A stretch of DNA of 64,000 nt from Clostridium oryzae. GTDB lineage: Bacteria; Bacillota; Clostridia; Clostridiales; Clostridiaceae. Under the pieces are notes generated by a model. It searched no databases. It saw only the letters and a program-made list of their open reading frames with translations, and was not told the origin of the DNA. The DNA lies in the NCBI RefSeq assembly GCF_002029235.1, contig NZ_MZGV01000007.1, forward strand, positions 59,027 through 123,026. Direction: 5' to 3'. The translations under genes and the position numbers were made by a program. Positions 52,305 to 59,767 of the stretch are shown here, piece after piece; position 1 is the first letter of the stretch, and every line of letters begins with the position of its first letter.

Positions 52305-52595
52305 TAACTGATAGCTTATACATGGGAAAAGATTACTTATTGTTCTATATTTTCCTATGTATAAGTTAAATTTACGTGTTGTTTATATAGGGAAACAACT
52401 TCAACTATTAATTTATACATGCCTGATAATCGCCTGATGCCGCGATTTTCAAACATGTATAAATTAAGTTTCCGTAGTGTTTCCCTATAGGAAAACAGCT
52501 TCAACTATTAACTTATACACGACAAAAGATCGTTGGAACATTCGATATTTTGCCATGTATAAATTAAGTTTCTGCGATGTTTTCCTATAGTTTAT
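52305..52595. repeat. Three tandem palindromic units between dnaK and dnaJ
   Basis: Unit 1 has CTTATACATGGGAAAA / TTTTCCTATGTATAAG (about 52314-52366). Units 2 and 3 share outer arms TATAGGGAAACA..TGTTTCCCTATA and inner arms TTAATTTATACATG..CATGTATAAATTAA, with a spacer CTTCAACTATTAA repeated. Loops differ between units (one contains CGCCTGATGCCGCG, another AGATCGTTGGAACATTCGAT). No coding frame. Each unit forms a long cruciform or RNA hairpin. Confidence 0.8.
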
Positions 52596-52629
52596 AGCAT
52601 TCATAATTATATAGGTGGTGAAAGATTGG

Positions 52630-53769
52630 ATGGCAAGCAAGGATTATTATGAGGTTTTAGGTCTACAAAAAGGTGCCAGTGAAGATGATATAAAAAAAGC
52701 GTTTAGAAAACTGGCAATCAAATACCATCCTGATAAAAATAAAGGGAATAAGGAAGCTGAGGAGAAATTCAAGGAAATAAATGAAGCTTATCAGGTGCTG
52801 TCAGATCCTCAGAAAAAGGCACAATATGATCAATTTGGTACTGCTGACTTTTCAGGGGCAGGCGGTTTTGATGGTGGCTTTGGAAATTTTGACTTCTCTG
52901 ATATGGGTGGTTTTGGAGACATTTTTGATACGTTTTTCGGAGGCAGTGGTTTCTCATCTAGAAGCAGGAGGAGGAATGCGGCCGAAAGAGGTTCAGATAT
53001 TGAAACAACCATAAATCTTACCTTTGAGGAAGCTGTATTTGGAGTTGAAAAAGAGATTAGCATAAATAGACATGAGAATTGTGAACACTGCCATGGAACT
53101 GGAGCAAAGCCTGGTACTTCTCCAAAAACTTGTGACAAATGTAATGGTTCTGGACAGGTTAGAAGTCAAAGAAGTACTCCGCTTGGAAGCTTTGTTACGA
53201 TGACTACCTGCGACAAATGCGGAGGAAAAGGTACAATAATATCTGATCCTTGTCCAAATTGTAGAGGTACAGGTAAAGAGAGAAAACATCGCAAGATAAA
53301 GGTTAATATACCAGCTGGTGTAGATAATGGTAATGTGATTCCGTTAAGAGGTCAGGGAGAGCACGGCAACAATGGCGGAGCCCCTGGAGATTTATATATA
53401 AATCTTAGAGTAAGTAATCATGAGCTGTTCAAAAGAAAAGGCTTTGATATTTATATAGATGCTCATGTAAGTTTTGGTCAGGCTGCTTTAGGAACAGAAC
53501 TAAAGGTTCCTACAGTAGATGGTGAGGTTAAGTACACTGTACCTCAAGGAACACAATCAGGAACTGTCTTTAGATTGAGGGGAAAAGGTGTGCCTAAAAT
53601 AAACTCTTCTTCTAGGGGAGATCAGTATGTAAATGTGATTGTAGACGTACCTAAGAACTTAAATGAAAAGCAGAAGGAAGCACTTAAAAAGTTTATGGAA
53701 GTTTATGGTGAGGAGCCAGAAGAAGGTAAGAAGTCAAATTTTTTCAAGGGAAAAATATTTGGTAAATAG
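52630..53769 (+). CDS. dnaJ: Chaperone DnaJ (Hsp40)
   Basis: 379 aa. J domain with YHPDKN (about 31-36), Gly/Phe-rich linker with [10 protein letters not shown], four zinc repeats [32 protein letters not shown] (about 142-212), and the C-terminal substrate domains. Stimulates DnaK ATPase. ATG 52630 follows AGGTGGTGAAAG. The start at 52615 would overlap it. Confidence 0.98.
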   Translation: MASKDYYEVLGLQKGASEDDIKKAFRKLAIKYHPDKNKGNKEAEEKFKEINEAYQVLSDPQKKAQYDQFGTADFSGAGGFDGGFGNFDFSDMGGFGDIFDTFFGGSGFSSRSRRRNAAERGSDIETTINLTFEEAVFGVEKEISINRHENCEHCHGTGAKPGTSPKTCDKCNGSGQVRSQRSTPLGSFVTMTTCDKCGGKGTIISDPCPNCRGTGKERKHRKIKVNIPAGVDNGNVIPLRGQGEHGNNGGAPGDLYINLRVSNHELFKRKGFDIYIDAHVSFGQAALGTELKVPTVDGEVKYTVPQGTQSGTVFRLRGKGVPKINSSSRGDQYVNVIVDVPKNLNEKQKEALKKFMEVYGEEPEEGKKSNFFKGKIFGK

Positions 53770-53792
53770 TTAGGAACTTCGTCTATATTGAG

Positions 53793-53892
53793 TATAATGC
53801 AAAATTCTATTATATTTTGACTTCTAAAATATCTAAAACTATTTAGTTATGATATTTTAGAAGCACAATATAAGAAATTTGGGGCATTATAT
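53793..53892 (+). repeat. 100-bp MITE-like element, divergent relative of family A
   Basis: TATAATGC..TTGACTTCTAAAATATC is mirrored by GATATTTTAGAAGCACAATA..GCATTATA. It shares the inner GACTTCTAAAATATC with the 116-bp family but has different ends and no central GGTTCGACC. Confidence 0.75.
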
Positions 53893-53905
53893 ATAAGACG
53901 GAGTT

Positions 53906-53970
53906 TTTTTACTCTTTAGGAATTTATGTTTTTGGCTAATTTAGGATAATGTTAAGATACTCTTATAAAA
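53906..53970 (+). repeat. Family B repeat, copy
   Basis: TTTTTTTACTCTTTAGGAAT..TTATG and GGATAATGTTAAGATACTC follow the 2227-2306 element. The right inverted repeat is decayed. 53971-54130 holds no recognisable gene. Confidence 0.55.
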
Positions 53971-54130
53971 AGCAAAAAAGTTGGGCATTAAATAAAAAAA
54001 TGTTATATCATGTTTTCGAAGCAATTAAAGAGAAACAATATTATATTTTGAAGTTAGTGAATTAAGAGAAAAAGGTAAAAGCAGTAATAAAATAAAAGAA
54101 CTTAATAAATATTAGAAGTCGGAGCATTAA

Positions 54131-54175
54131 AAATGGTTGCATCCGACGGCGGCATAGGGTGCAACCATTTTTTAA
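54131..54175 (+). terminator. Terminator-like hairpin upstream of prmA
   Basis: Perfect 11-bp stem AAATGGTTGCA (54131-54141) / TGCAACCATTT (54160-54170) followed by TTTT. The loop TCCGACGGCGGCATAGGG contains CCGACGG, as in the hairpins at 2552 and 25866. It either ends transcripts from dnaJ or attenuates prmA. Confidence 0.75.
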
Positions 54176-54198
54176 TAATTGACAAGGAGCGAATACAT

Positions 54199-55140
54199 AT
54201 GAATGGACAGTGGTATGAGGTAAAGGTTATAACTAATAGTGAATCTATTGAGCCTATATCGGGAATATTTTATGGATTAGACGTTAAAGGTGTGTCAATT
54301 GAGGACCCAAATGATATAATCCAGAGAGAGCAAGGTCCTCTAACTTGGGACTTTGCAGATATTAATATACTAGAGTATAAGGGCAAATATGCAGTGGTAA
54401 GAGGTTATTTTAATATAACTGAAAATGGCGATGAATTACTTACATATGTTAAGAATAAAATTGCAGAGTTAAGAGAATCAGGAATGGATGTAGGTTTAGG
54501 TGAAGCCTCCTGTCAGGTGGTTAAGGAAGAAGACTGGGCAAATAATTGGAAAAAATATTATGTGCCTACCAAGATAGGTGAAAGCATAGTTGTAAAACCT
54601 ATATGGGAGAATTATTCAGCCAAAGAAGGCGAATTAGTAGTTGAACTTGATCCAGGCATGGCTTTTGGAACAGGTACTCATGAGACTACAAGAATGTGTG
54701 TAAAGGCTCTTGAAAGGACAGTAAAGCATGAAAATGTAGTGTTTGATATAGGTACTGGTTCAGGAATACTTGCTATAACAGCCGCAAAGCTGGGAGCTAA
54801 ACACGTAATAGGAGTAGATTTAGATCCAGTTGCTGTGGATTCTGCACTGGAAAATGTGAAGTTTAATAAGCTTAACAACATAGAAATATTAAAAGGTGAT
54901 TTAATGGAGGTAGTTCAAGGCAAGGCAGATATTATTGTGGCAAACATAATTGCTGAAGTAATAGTTATACTTACAGATCAGGTCAAGAAATTCCTTGATG
55001 CCGGCGGACTATTTATAACCTCTGGTATAATAAGAGACAGAGAGAAAATGGTGGTTGATAAGCTCGAAAAGGAAGGCTTTGAAGTAGTAAATATAGAACG
55101 TGACGGAGAGTGGGTATGTATTACCTCTAAACTGAAATAA
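54199..55140 (+). CDS. prmA: Ribosomal protein L11 methyltransferase
   Basis: 313 aa. N-terminal substrate domain (MNGQWYEVKVITNSESIEPI), linker with VKPIWENYSAKEGELVVELD and GMAFGTGTHETTR, then SAM motif VFDIGTGSGILAITAAKLGA and DIIVANIIAEVI. AAGGAGCG precedes ATG 54199. rsmE follows after 12 bases, the usual pair. Confidence 0.96.
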   Translation: MNGQWYEVKVITNSESIEPISGIFYGLDVKGVSIEDPNDIIQREQGPLTWDFADINILEYKGKYAVVRGYFNITENGDELLTYVKNKIAELRESGMDVGLGEASCQVVKEEDWANNWKKYYVPTKIGESIVVKPIWENYSAKEGELVVELDPGMAFGTGTHETTRMCVKALERTVKHENVVFDIGTGSGILAITAAKLGAKHVIGVDLDPVAVDSALENVKFNKLNNIEILKGDLMEVVQGKADIIVANIIAEVIVILTDQVKKFLDAGGLFITSGIIRDREKMVVDKLEKEGFEVVNIERDGEWVCITSKLK

Positions 55141-55152
55141 GGAGACAAATGC

Positions 55153-55905
55153 ATGCATAAGTTTTTTGTAAAACCTGAAAATATATCTGGCAACACTGCT
55201 GTTATTGACGGCGACGATGTGAAGCATATATATAAGGTGCTGAGACTTGAAAAGGATGACGAAATAATTATTAATAACCTAGCAGACGAAGAGTTTCTAG
55301 GTGCTATTGAAGAAGTCAATAAAATGCAGGTTACAGTAAAGATAATAAAAAAACTTGATATCAGCAATGAAAGCAATATAAATATAACATTGTTTCAGGG
55401 ACTTCCAAAGTCAACTAAGATGGATTTTATTGTTCAAAAATCAACTGAAATAGGCGTTAAGAAGATAACTCCAATACTTACTGAGAGAGTAGTTAATAAG
55501 GTGGAGATAAAGGAATTTAAAAAAGTTGATAGGTGGAGAAGAATTGCACTGGAAGCTTGCAAGCAGAGTAAAAGAACTACGATTCCAGAAATTGATGAAC
55601 CTATGGAGTTTGAGACACTGCTTAATGTGCTAAAAGGTTTTGATTTAATAGTGGTGCCCTATGAAAATGCTGAAGGCTTCGGCATTAAAAAGATGTGTTC
55701 AGCAGCAGAAAGAGACAATATATTAAATGTGGCTGTAATTATAGGACCTGAGGGCGGATTTGAACAGTCAGAGATTGATAAGCTGACACAACTAGGAGCA
55801 TATATTGTCACCCTTGGTCCGAGAATACTTCGTACAGAAACTGCCGGGATTATTACCTCTGCAATATTACAGTATGAGCTTGGAGATATGGGCGGAATTA
55901 TATAA
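55153..55905 (+). CDS. rsmE: 16S rRNA (uracil-1498-N3)-methyltransferase
   Basis: 250 aa. SPOUT-class enzyme: MHKFFVKPENISGNTAVIDG (PUA-like N-domain), LFQGLPKSTKMDFIVQKSTE, IGPEGGFEQSEIDKL and LGPRILRTETAGIITSAIL (trefoil knot). AAGGAG precedes the ATG. Directly downstream of prmA. Confidence 0.96.
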   Translation: MHKFFVKPENISGNTAVIDGDDVKHIYKVLRLEKDDEIIINNLADEEFLGAIEEVNKMQVTVKIIKKLDISNESNINITLFQGLPKSTKMDFIVQKSTEIGVKKITPILTERVVNKVEIKEFKKVDRWRRIALEACKQSKRTTIPEIDEPMEFETLLNVLKGFDLIVVPYENAEGFGIKKMCSAAERDNILNVAVIIGPEGGFEQSEIDKLTQLGAYIVTLGPRILRTETAGIITSAILQYELGDMGGII

Positions 55906-55927
55906 ATTAGGAACGAGGAAGCACATA

Positions 55928-56467
55928 ATGATATATATACACGATTTTGATGCAGCTATTCTTTTATTCATAAAAAATAATATGCACAGTTATTTAATGG
56001 ATAAGACAATGATATTTATGACTCGTCTAGGCAACGGAGGACTTATATGGTTTGTGATTTGCATACTGCTGATACTTAGTAAAAGGTATAGAAGAGCAGG
56101 CTTCACGGCTTTGACGGCATTAGTAATAACAACTATCTTAGGTGAAGGAATAATAAAACATATAGTTCGGCGTGCTAGACCATTTACCAATATAGAAGAT
56201 ATGAAGCTTCTTATAGCTAGGCCTATATCCTATTCATTTCCGTCAGGACATACAGGAGCTTCTTTTGCAGCCGCTACGGTTTTGTCAAAATATTTCAAGA
56301 AATATTCATTGTTTATTTTTGTATTAGCGGTTTTAATAGCTTTTTCAAGGCTATACCTATATGTTCATTATCCTACAGATGTTTTAGCTGGCGTAATTTT
56401 GGGAATAATATCTGGTATAATGGCAAATTCTTTTGTGAATAAATATGTTTATAAGAGAAAAGAGTAG
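55928..56467 (+). CDS. PAP2-family membrane phosphatase (undecaprenyl-diphosphatase-like)
   Basis: 179 aa, five helices. All three acid-phosphatase motifs are present: KHIVRRARP (KxxxxxxRP), SFPSGH, and SRLYLYVHYPTD (SRxxxxxHxxxD). It could recycle lipid carrier C55-PP on the outer face or act on another lipid phosphate. GAGGAAG is seven bases before ATG 55928. The last codons and the stop TAG lie inside a family C repeat (the ending ..YKRKE* is repeat-encoded). Confidence 0.9.
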   Translation: MIYIHDFDAAILLFIKNNMHSYLMDKTMIFMTRLGNGGLIWFVICILLILSKRYRRAGFTALTALVITTILGEGIIKHIVRRARPFTNIEDMKLLIARPISYSFPSGHTGASFAAATVLSKYFKKYSLFIFVLAVLIAFSRLYLYVHYPTDVLAGVILGIISGIMANSFVNKYVYKRKE

Positions 56468-56520
56468 AGAGAGAAGAGAAAAGTGAAGGTGGGAATTCAG
56501 CTGTACTGAATTCCTGAATT
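56455..56520 (+). repeat. Purine-rich repeat, family C copy with hairpin
   Basis: AAGAGAAAAGAGTAGAGAG overlaps the phosphatase stop codon. The hairpin GGAATTCAG (56492-56500) / CTGAATTCC (56506-56514) follows AAAAGTGAAGGT. Nearly the same as 59540-59592. Confidence 0.75.
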
Positions 56521-56559
56521 CTCAAGTGATATAATGTGATTAGTAGGATTTTTATTTAT

Positions 56560-56590
56560 AATCTTAAGAAATACTTAAGATTTTTATAGG
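56560..56590 (+). promoter_or_regulatory. Inverted repeat upstream of the VanR-like gene
   Basis: AATCTTAAG (56560-56568) / CTTAAGATT (56574-56582) with a 5-base loop and TTTTAT after it. It may be an operator for the regulator or the terminator of the phosphatase gene. Confidence 0.5.
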
Positions 56591-56668
56591 ACAAAAATCA
56601 AAAACATATTTGCTTTTTCTGGTAAAATACAAGGGGACTTATAATTACAGAAAGAGGATGGGTATGCT

Positions 56669-57367
56669 ATGGAAACTAATATTTTAATCGTGGATGATGA
56701 AAAAGAAATTGCTGATTTGGTGGAAGTATATCTGAAAAATGAAGGCTTTGTTGTCCATAAGTTTTATACAGCTAATGAAGCACTAAATTGCATCGATACG
56801 ACAAAACTTGAGTTAGCCATACTGGACGTTATGCTTCCCGATATTGATGGCTTTACTATATGCCAGAAGATTCGTGAAAAATATAATTTTCCTGTCATAA
56901 TGCTTACAGCAAAAGAGCAGGAAATTGATAAAATAAATGGACTTGCTATTGGTGCAGATGATTATGTAACAAAACCTTTTAGACCTCTAGAGCTTGTGGC
57001 TAGAGTAAAGGCGCAGCTTAGACGTTTTATGCGGTACAATCAGCAGGGACTGAGTAATGAAGACAGCGAAATTGAATTTGCAGGATTAACATTAAATCAT
57101 GATAAGCATAAATGCAGGTTGAACGAACGAGAACTTACATTGACACCTATAGAATTTGAAATACTATGGTTCTTATGCTTAAATCGAGGACGTGTAGTCA
57201 GTTCAGAAGAATTATTTCAGCAGGTATGGGAAGAAAAGTATTTTTCCAGCAGTAATAACACTGTTATGGTACACATAAGACACCTGCGGGAAAAGATGAA
57301 AGATTCCGCAGAACACCCTAAGTACATAAAAACTGTATGGGGGCTGGGGTATAAAATTGAAAGGTGA
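56669..57367 (+). CDS. VanR-like response regulator (OmpR family)
   Basis: 232 aa. Receiver with DDE near 11, phospho-acceptor in LAILDVMLPDIDG (about 53), TAKE and KPFRPLELVARVKAQLRRF, the last string typical of VanR. Winged helix about 135-230 with GRVVSSEELFQQVWEEKYFS and VWGLGYKIER. AAAGAGG upstream. The kinase gene overlaps its last 11 bases. Confidence 0.92.
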   Translation: METNILIVDDEKEIADLVEVYLKNEGFVVHKFYTANEALNCIDTTKLELAILDVMLPDIDGFTICQKIREKYNFPVIMLTAKEQEIDKINGLAIGADDYVTKPFRPLELVARVKAQLRRFMRYNQQGLSNEDSEIEFAGLTLNHDKHKCRLNERELTLTPIEFEILWFLCLNRGRVVSSEELFQQVWEEKYFSSSNNTVMVHIRHLREKMKDSAEHPKYIKTVWGLGYKIER

Positions 57368-58484
57368 TTTTAGCAGGCTTAAGAGAAAAATGTTTTTATG
57401 GGTGATATTAATTCTTATAATAGCATTTATAATAGGTAGTTTTCTTATGAACTTCTTTGTAGATGGAATATTTCAGGATGCTTTTGCTAAGACATTTGTT
57501 TCCATATGTGAAAGAGTTTTGAAGTTTAACTTTGATCAATCTGCTGCATTATACCAATTTATCTTTCAGCAGCACAAGTACCAATGGGTTTCAATAGGCT
57601 TTCTTATTATGCTCCTGATTATTTTTTATTGCGTTCTTTCACGATTTACTAGTTATTTTAATGAAATAAGCTTAGGAATGGATAAATTACTTGAAGAATC
57701 TGATAAGGATATTGAATTATCACCGGAAATGGATTTTATGGAGAAAAGGTTGAACAAAGTAAAAAATTCTTTGGAAAAGCGTTCAAAAGATGCACAAGAA
57801 GCTGAACAGAGAAAAAATGATTTGGTAGTTTATTTAGCTCATGATATTAAAACTCCGCTGACCTCTGTGGTAGGATATTTGAGTCTTCTGGATGAAGCAT
57901 CGGATATGCCGCAGCAGCAGAGAGAAAAATATACAAAAATAACGTTAGAAAAGGCATATAAGTTGGAGCAGCTTATAAATGAATTTTTTGAAATAACTAG
58001 ATATAATCTTCAAAGTATTATATTAGATAAGTCTGAAATAAATCTTAACTATATGCTGCTGCAGATGGCCGACGAATTCTACCCAATGCTTGAACCCAAG
58101 GGAAAGCAGGCAGTAGTAAAAGCAGAAGAGGATATTACCTTATGTGGAGATGCAGACAAGCTAGCAAGGGTTTTTAATAATATTTTAAAAAATGCTATTG
58201 CTTACAGCTACGATAATAGTGTTATACAAATCGAGGCGGTGAAGAAAGGTGAAGATGTTATAATAATATTTACTAACCATGGAAGGACAATACCTGCTCA
58301 AAAATTGGATACTATATTTGAAAAGTTTTATAGATTAGACTCATCAAGAACAAGCAGTACAGGCGGGGCGGGTTTAGGACTTGCTATAGCTAGGGAAATC
58401 GTAAATGCCCATGGTGGGAGCATTTCAGCTGATAGTAGTGATGAAAAGACGGTATTTACAGTAGTACTACCTAATAAAAAATAA
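57357..58484 (+). CDS. VanS-like sensor histidine kinase
   Basis: 375 aa. Two transmembrane helices (about 12-33 and 73-93) with a short extracellular loop of about 40 residues, HisKA LVVYLAHDIKTPLTSVVGYL (phospho-His about 163), KLEQLINEFFEITRYNL, N box NNILKNAIAYS, and G2 GGAGLGLAIAREIV. Short-loop, VanS-type sensing. The TTG start overlaps the regulator gene. No ligase (VanA/B/G) genes are nearby. Confidence 0.92.
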   Translation: MKGDFSRLKRKMFLWVILILIIAFIIGSFLMNFFVDGIFQDAFAKTFVSICERVLKFNFDQSAALYQFIFQQHKYQWVSIGFLIMLLIIFYCVLSRFTSYFNEISLGMDKLLEESDKDIELSPEMDFMEKRLNKVKNSLEKRSKDAQEAEQRKNDLVVYLAHDIKTPLTSVVGYLSLLDEASDMPQQQREKYTKITLEKAYKLEQLINEFFEITRYNLQSIILDKSEINLNYMLLQMADEFYPMLEPKGKQAVVKAEEDITLCGDADKLARVFNNILKNAIAYSYDNSVIQIEAVKKGEDVIIIFTNHGRTIPAQKLDTIFEKFYRLDSSRTSSTGGAGLGLAIAREIVNAHGGSISADSSDEKTVFTVVLPNKK

Positions 58485-58519
58485 GAAAATATTAAGAAAA
58501 TAGTAATATAAAATTAAAG

Positions 58520-58566
58520 AACAACTCCTTTTGTTATGGTTAAATATAGAAAAGGAGTTGTTTTTT
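58520..58566 (+). promoter_or_regulatory. Terminator-like hairpin carrying the carboxypeptidase ribosome site
   Basis: Perfect 13-bp stem AACAACTCCTTTT (58520-58532) / AAAAGGAGTTGTT (58550-58562) followed by TTTT and ATG 58567. AGGAG in the 3' arm is the Shine-Dalgarno. Confidence 0.75.
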
Positions 58567-59523
58567 ATGAGAAGAGTGCATAGAAAGAAAAGAAAGTCAC
58601 CAGTTTCAAAACTGATAATAATTTTTGTGTTGACAATAATGATTGCTTTAGTTACTGGAATTGGTGAAAAAACTTACAATTTTATAAAGGACAGTTCAAC
58701 TTTAATAAATCCTATGAAACTTTCAGGAAATAGCTATTTTTCAGATATTAAGCTGTACAGTCCCCATGCTATTTTAGTTGAACTTAATAATAGAAGAACG
58801 TTGATGGAATGCCGCAGTGAAGAAAGGATATATCCTGCGTCATTAACAAAAATGATGACAGCTATAGTTGCCATTGAGAATGTTAAAAATCTGCGGCAGC
58901 CAGTTACGCTGCCTAGAGGTATATTTCATGATTTATATACTGAAAATGCATCGATGGCTGGATTTCTTCCTAATGAGCAAGTATCAGCTGAGGATTTACT
59001 CTATGGAATAATGCTGCCATCTGGGGCAGATGCATCAATAGGTTTATCGATTTATACAGCTGGTTCAGAGACGAAGTTTGTAGAAATAATGAATAGTAAA
59101 GCTAAAGAGCTTGGAATGAAGCATACACATTTCACTAATGTATGTGGTTTGCAGGATGCCAATCACTATAGTACAGTAAAGGATTTATCTGTACTTCTAG
59201 CGTATGCATTAAAAAATAGTACTTTTCGAAGGATTTTTACATCTACTAAACACTATATACCAGCTACTAATATGCACCCCAGCGGAATAACGGTTTACAG
59301 TACAATGTTTAAAAGTGCTGGCACTGGAAGGTTTAACGGAGGGAGACTCCTTGGAGGAAAGACAGGGTACACAGAAGAAGCTGGATTATGTTTAGCAAGT
59401 CTGGCAGAAAAAAATGGAAAAGAGTATATACTGGTAACAGCAGGAGCTGAAGGCGATCATAAAACCAAACAATATGATATTTTAGATGCATTGAATGTAT
59501 ATGGAAAGATTAAGAAAGAGTAG
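58567..59523 (+). CDS. D-alanyl-D-alanine carboxypeptidase (peptidase S11), VanRS-linked
   Basis: 318 aa. Basic N-terminus and one hydrophobic signal/anchor (about 13-33), SxxK in YPASLTKMMT (about 88), SGADAS, and KTG in LGGKTGYTEE. Unlike the other carboxypeptidase in this window it has an intact KTG box and no C-terminal membrane helix, so it is anchored by its N-terminus or released. Directly downstream of a VanRS-like pair that probably controls it. Removing terminal D-Ala would lower glycopeptide targets. The last codons (..KKE*) lie in a family C repeat. Confidence 0.9.
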   Translation: MRRVHRKKRKSPVSKLIIIFVLTIMIALVTGIGEKTYNFIKDSSTLINPMKLSGNSYFSDIKLYSPHAILVELNNRRTLMECRSEERIYPASLTKMMTAIVAIENVKNLRQPVTLPRGIFHDLYTENASMAGFLPNEQVSAEDLLYGIMLPSGADASIGLSIYTAGSETKFVEIMNSKAKELGMKHTHFTNVCGLQDANHYSTVKDLSVLLAYALKNSTFRRIFTSTKHYIPATNMHPSGITVYSTMFKSAGTGRFNGGRLLGGKTGYTEEAGLCLASLAEKNGKEYILVTAGAEGDHKTKQYDILDALNVYGKIKKE

Positions 59524-59592
59524 AGAGTAGAGAGTAGAGAGTAGAGAGAAAAGAGAAAGGTGAAGGTGGGAATTCAGCTGTACTGAATTCCT
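59515..59592 (+). repeat. Family C repeat with AGTAGAG microsatellite and hairpin
   Basis: Four tandem 7-bp units (AGTAGAG) begin at the stop codon of the carboxypeptidase gene, followed by AAAGAGAAAGGTGAAGGT and the hairpin GGAATTCAG/CTGAATTCC (59569-59591). 59593-59767 shows no further feature. Confidence 0.8.
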
Positions 59593-59767
59593 ATAAATTA
59601 ATAATTTCGTGGCTGTAATAGAGAAAGGGCTTAAAACACTTCTCAGCAGCCGCTCAATTAAAAAGAAAGTTAATTGCATTAGTCTATATAATTTTAGTTG
59701 GCAAAACTACAAATATAATTTATCATATAATAGTGTTTAAGTTTTATTTAGGAGGAAAATTATAATA

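Noticed and set aside
59521..59560. CRISPR-like short tandem repeat
   Set aside because: 7-bp units without spacers. This is a microsatellite in a family C repeat. No cas genes or spaced repeats were seen anywhere in the window.
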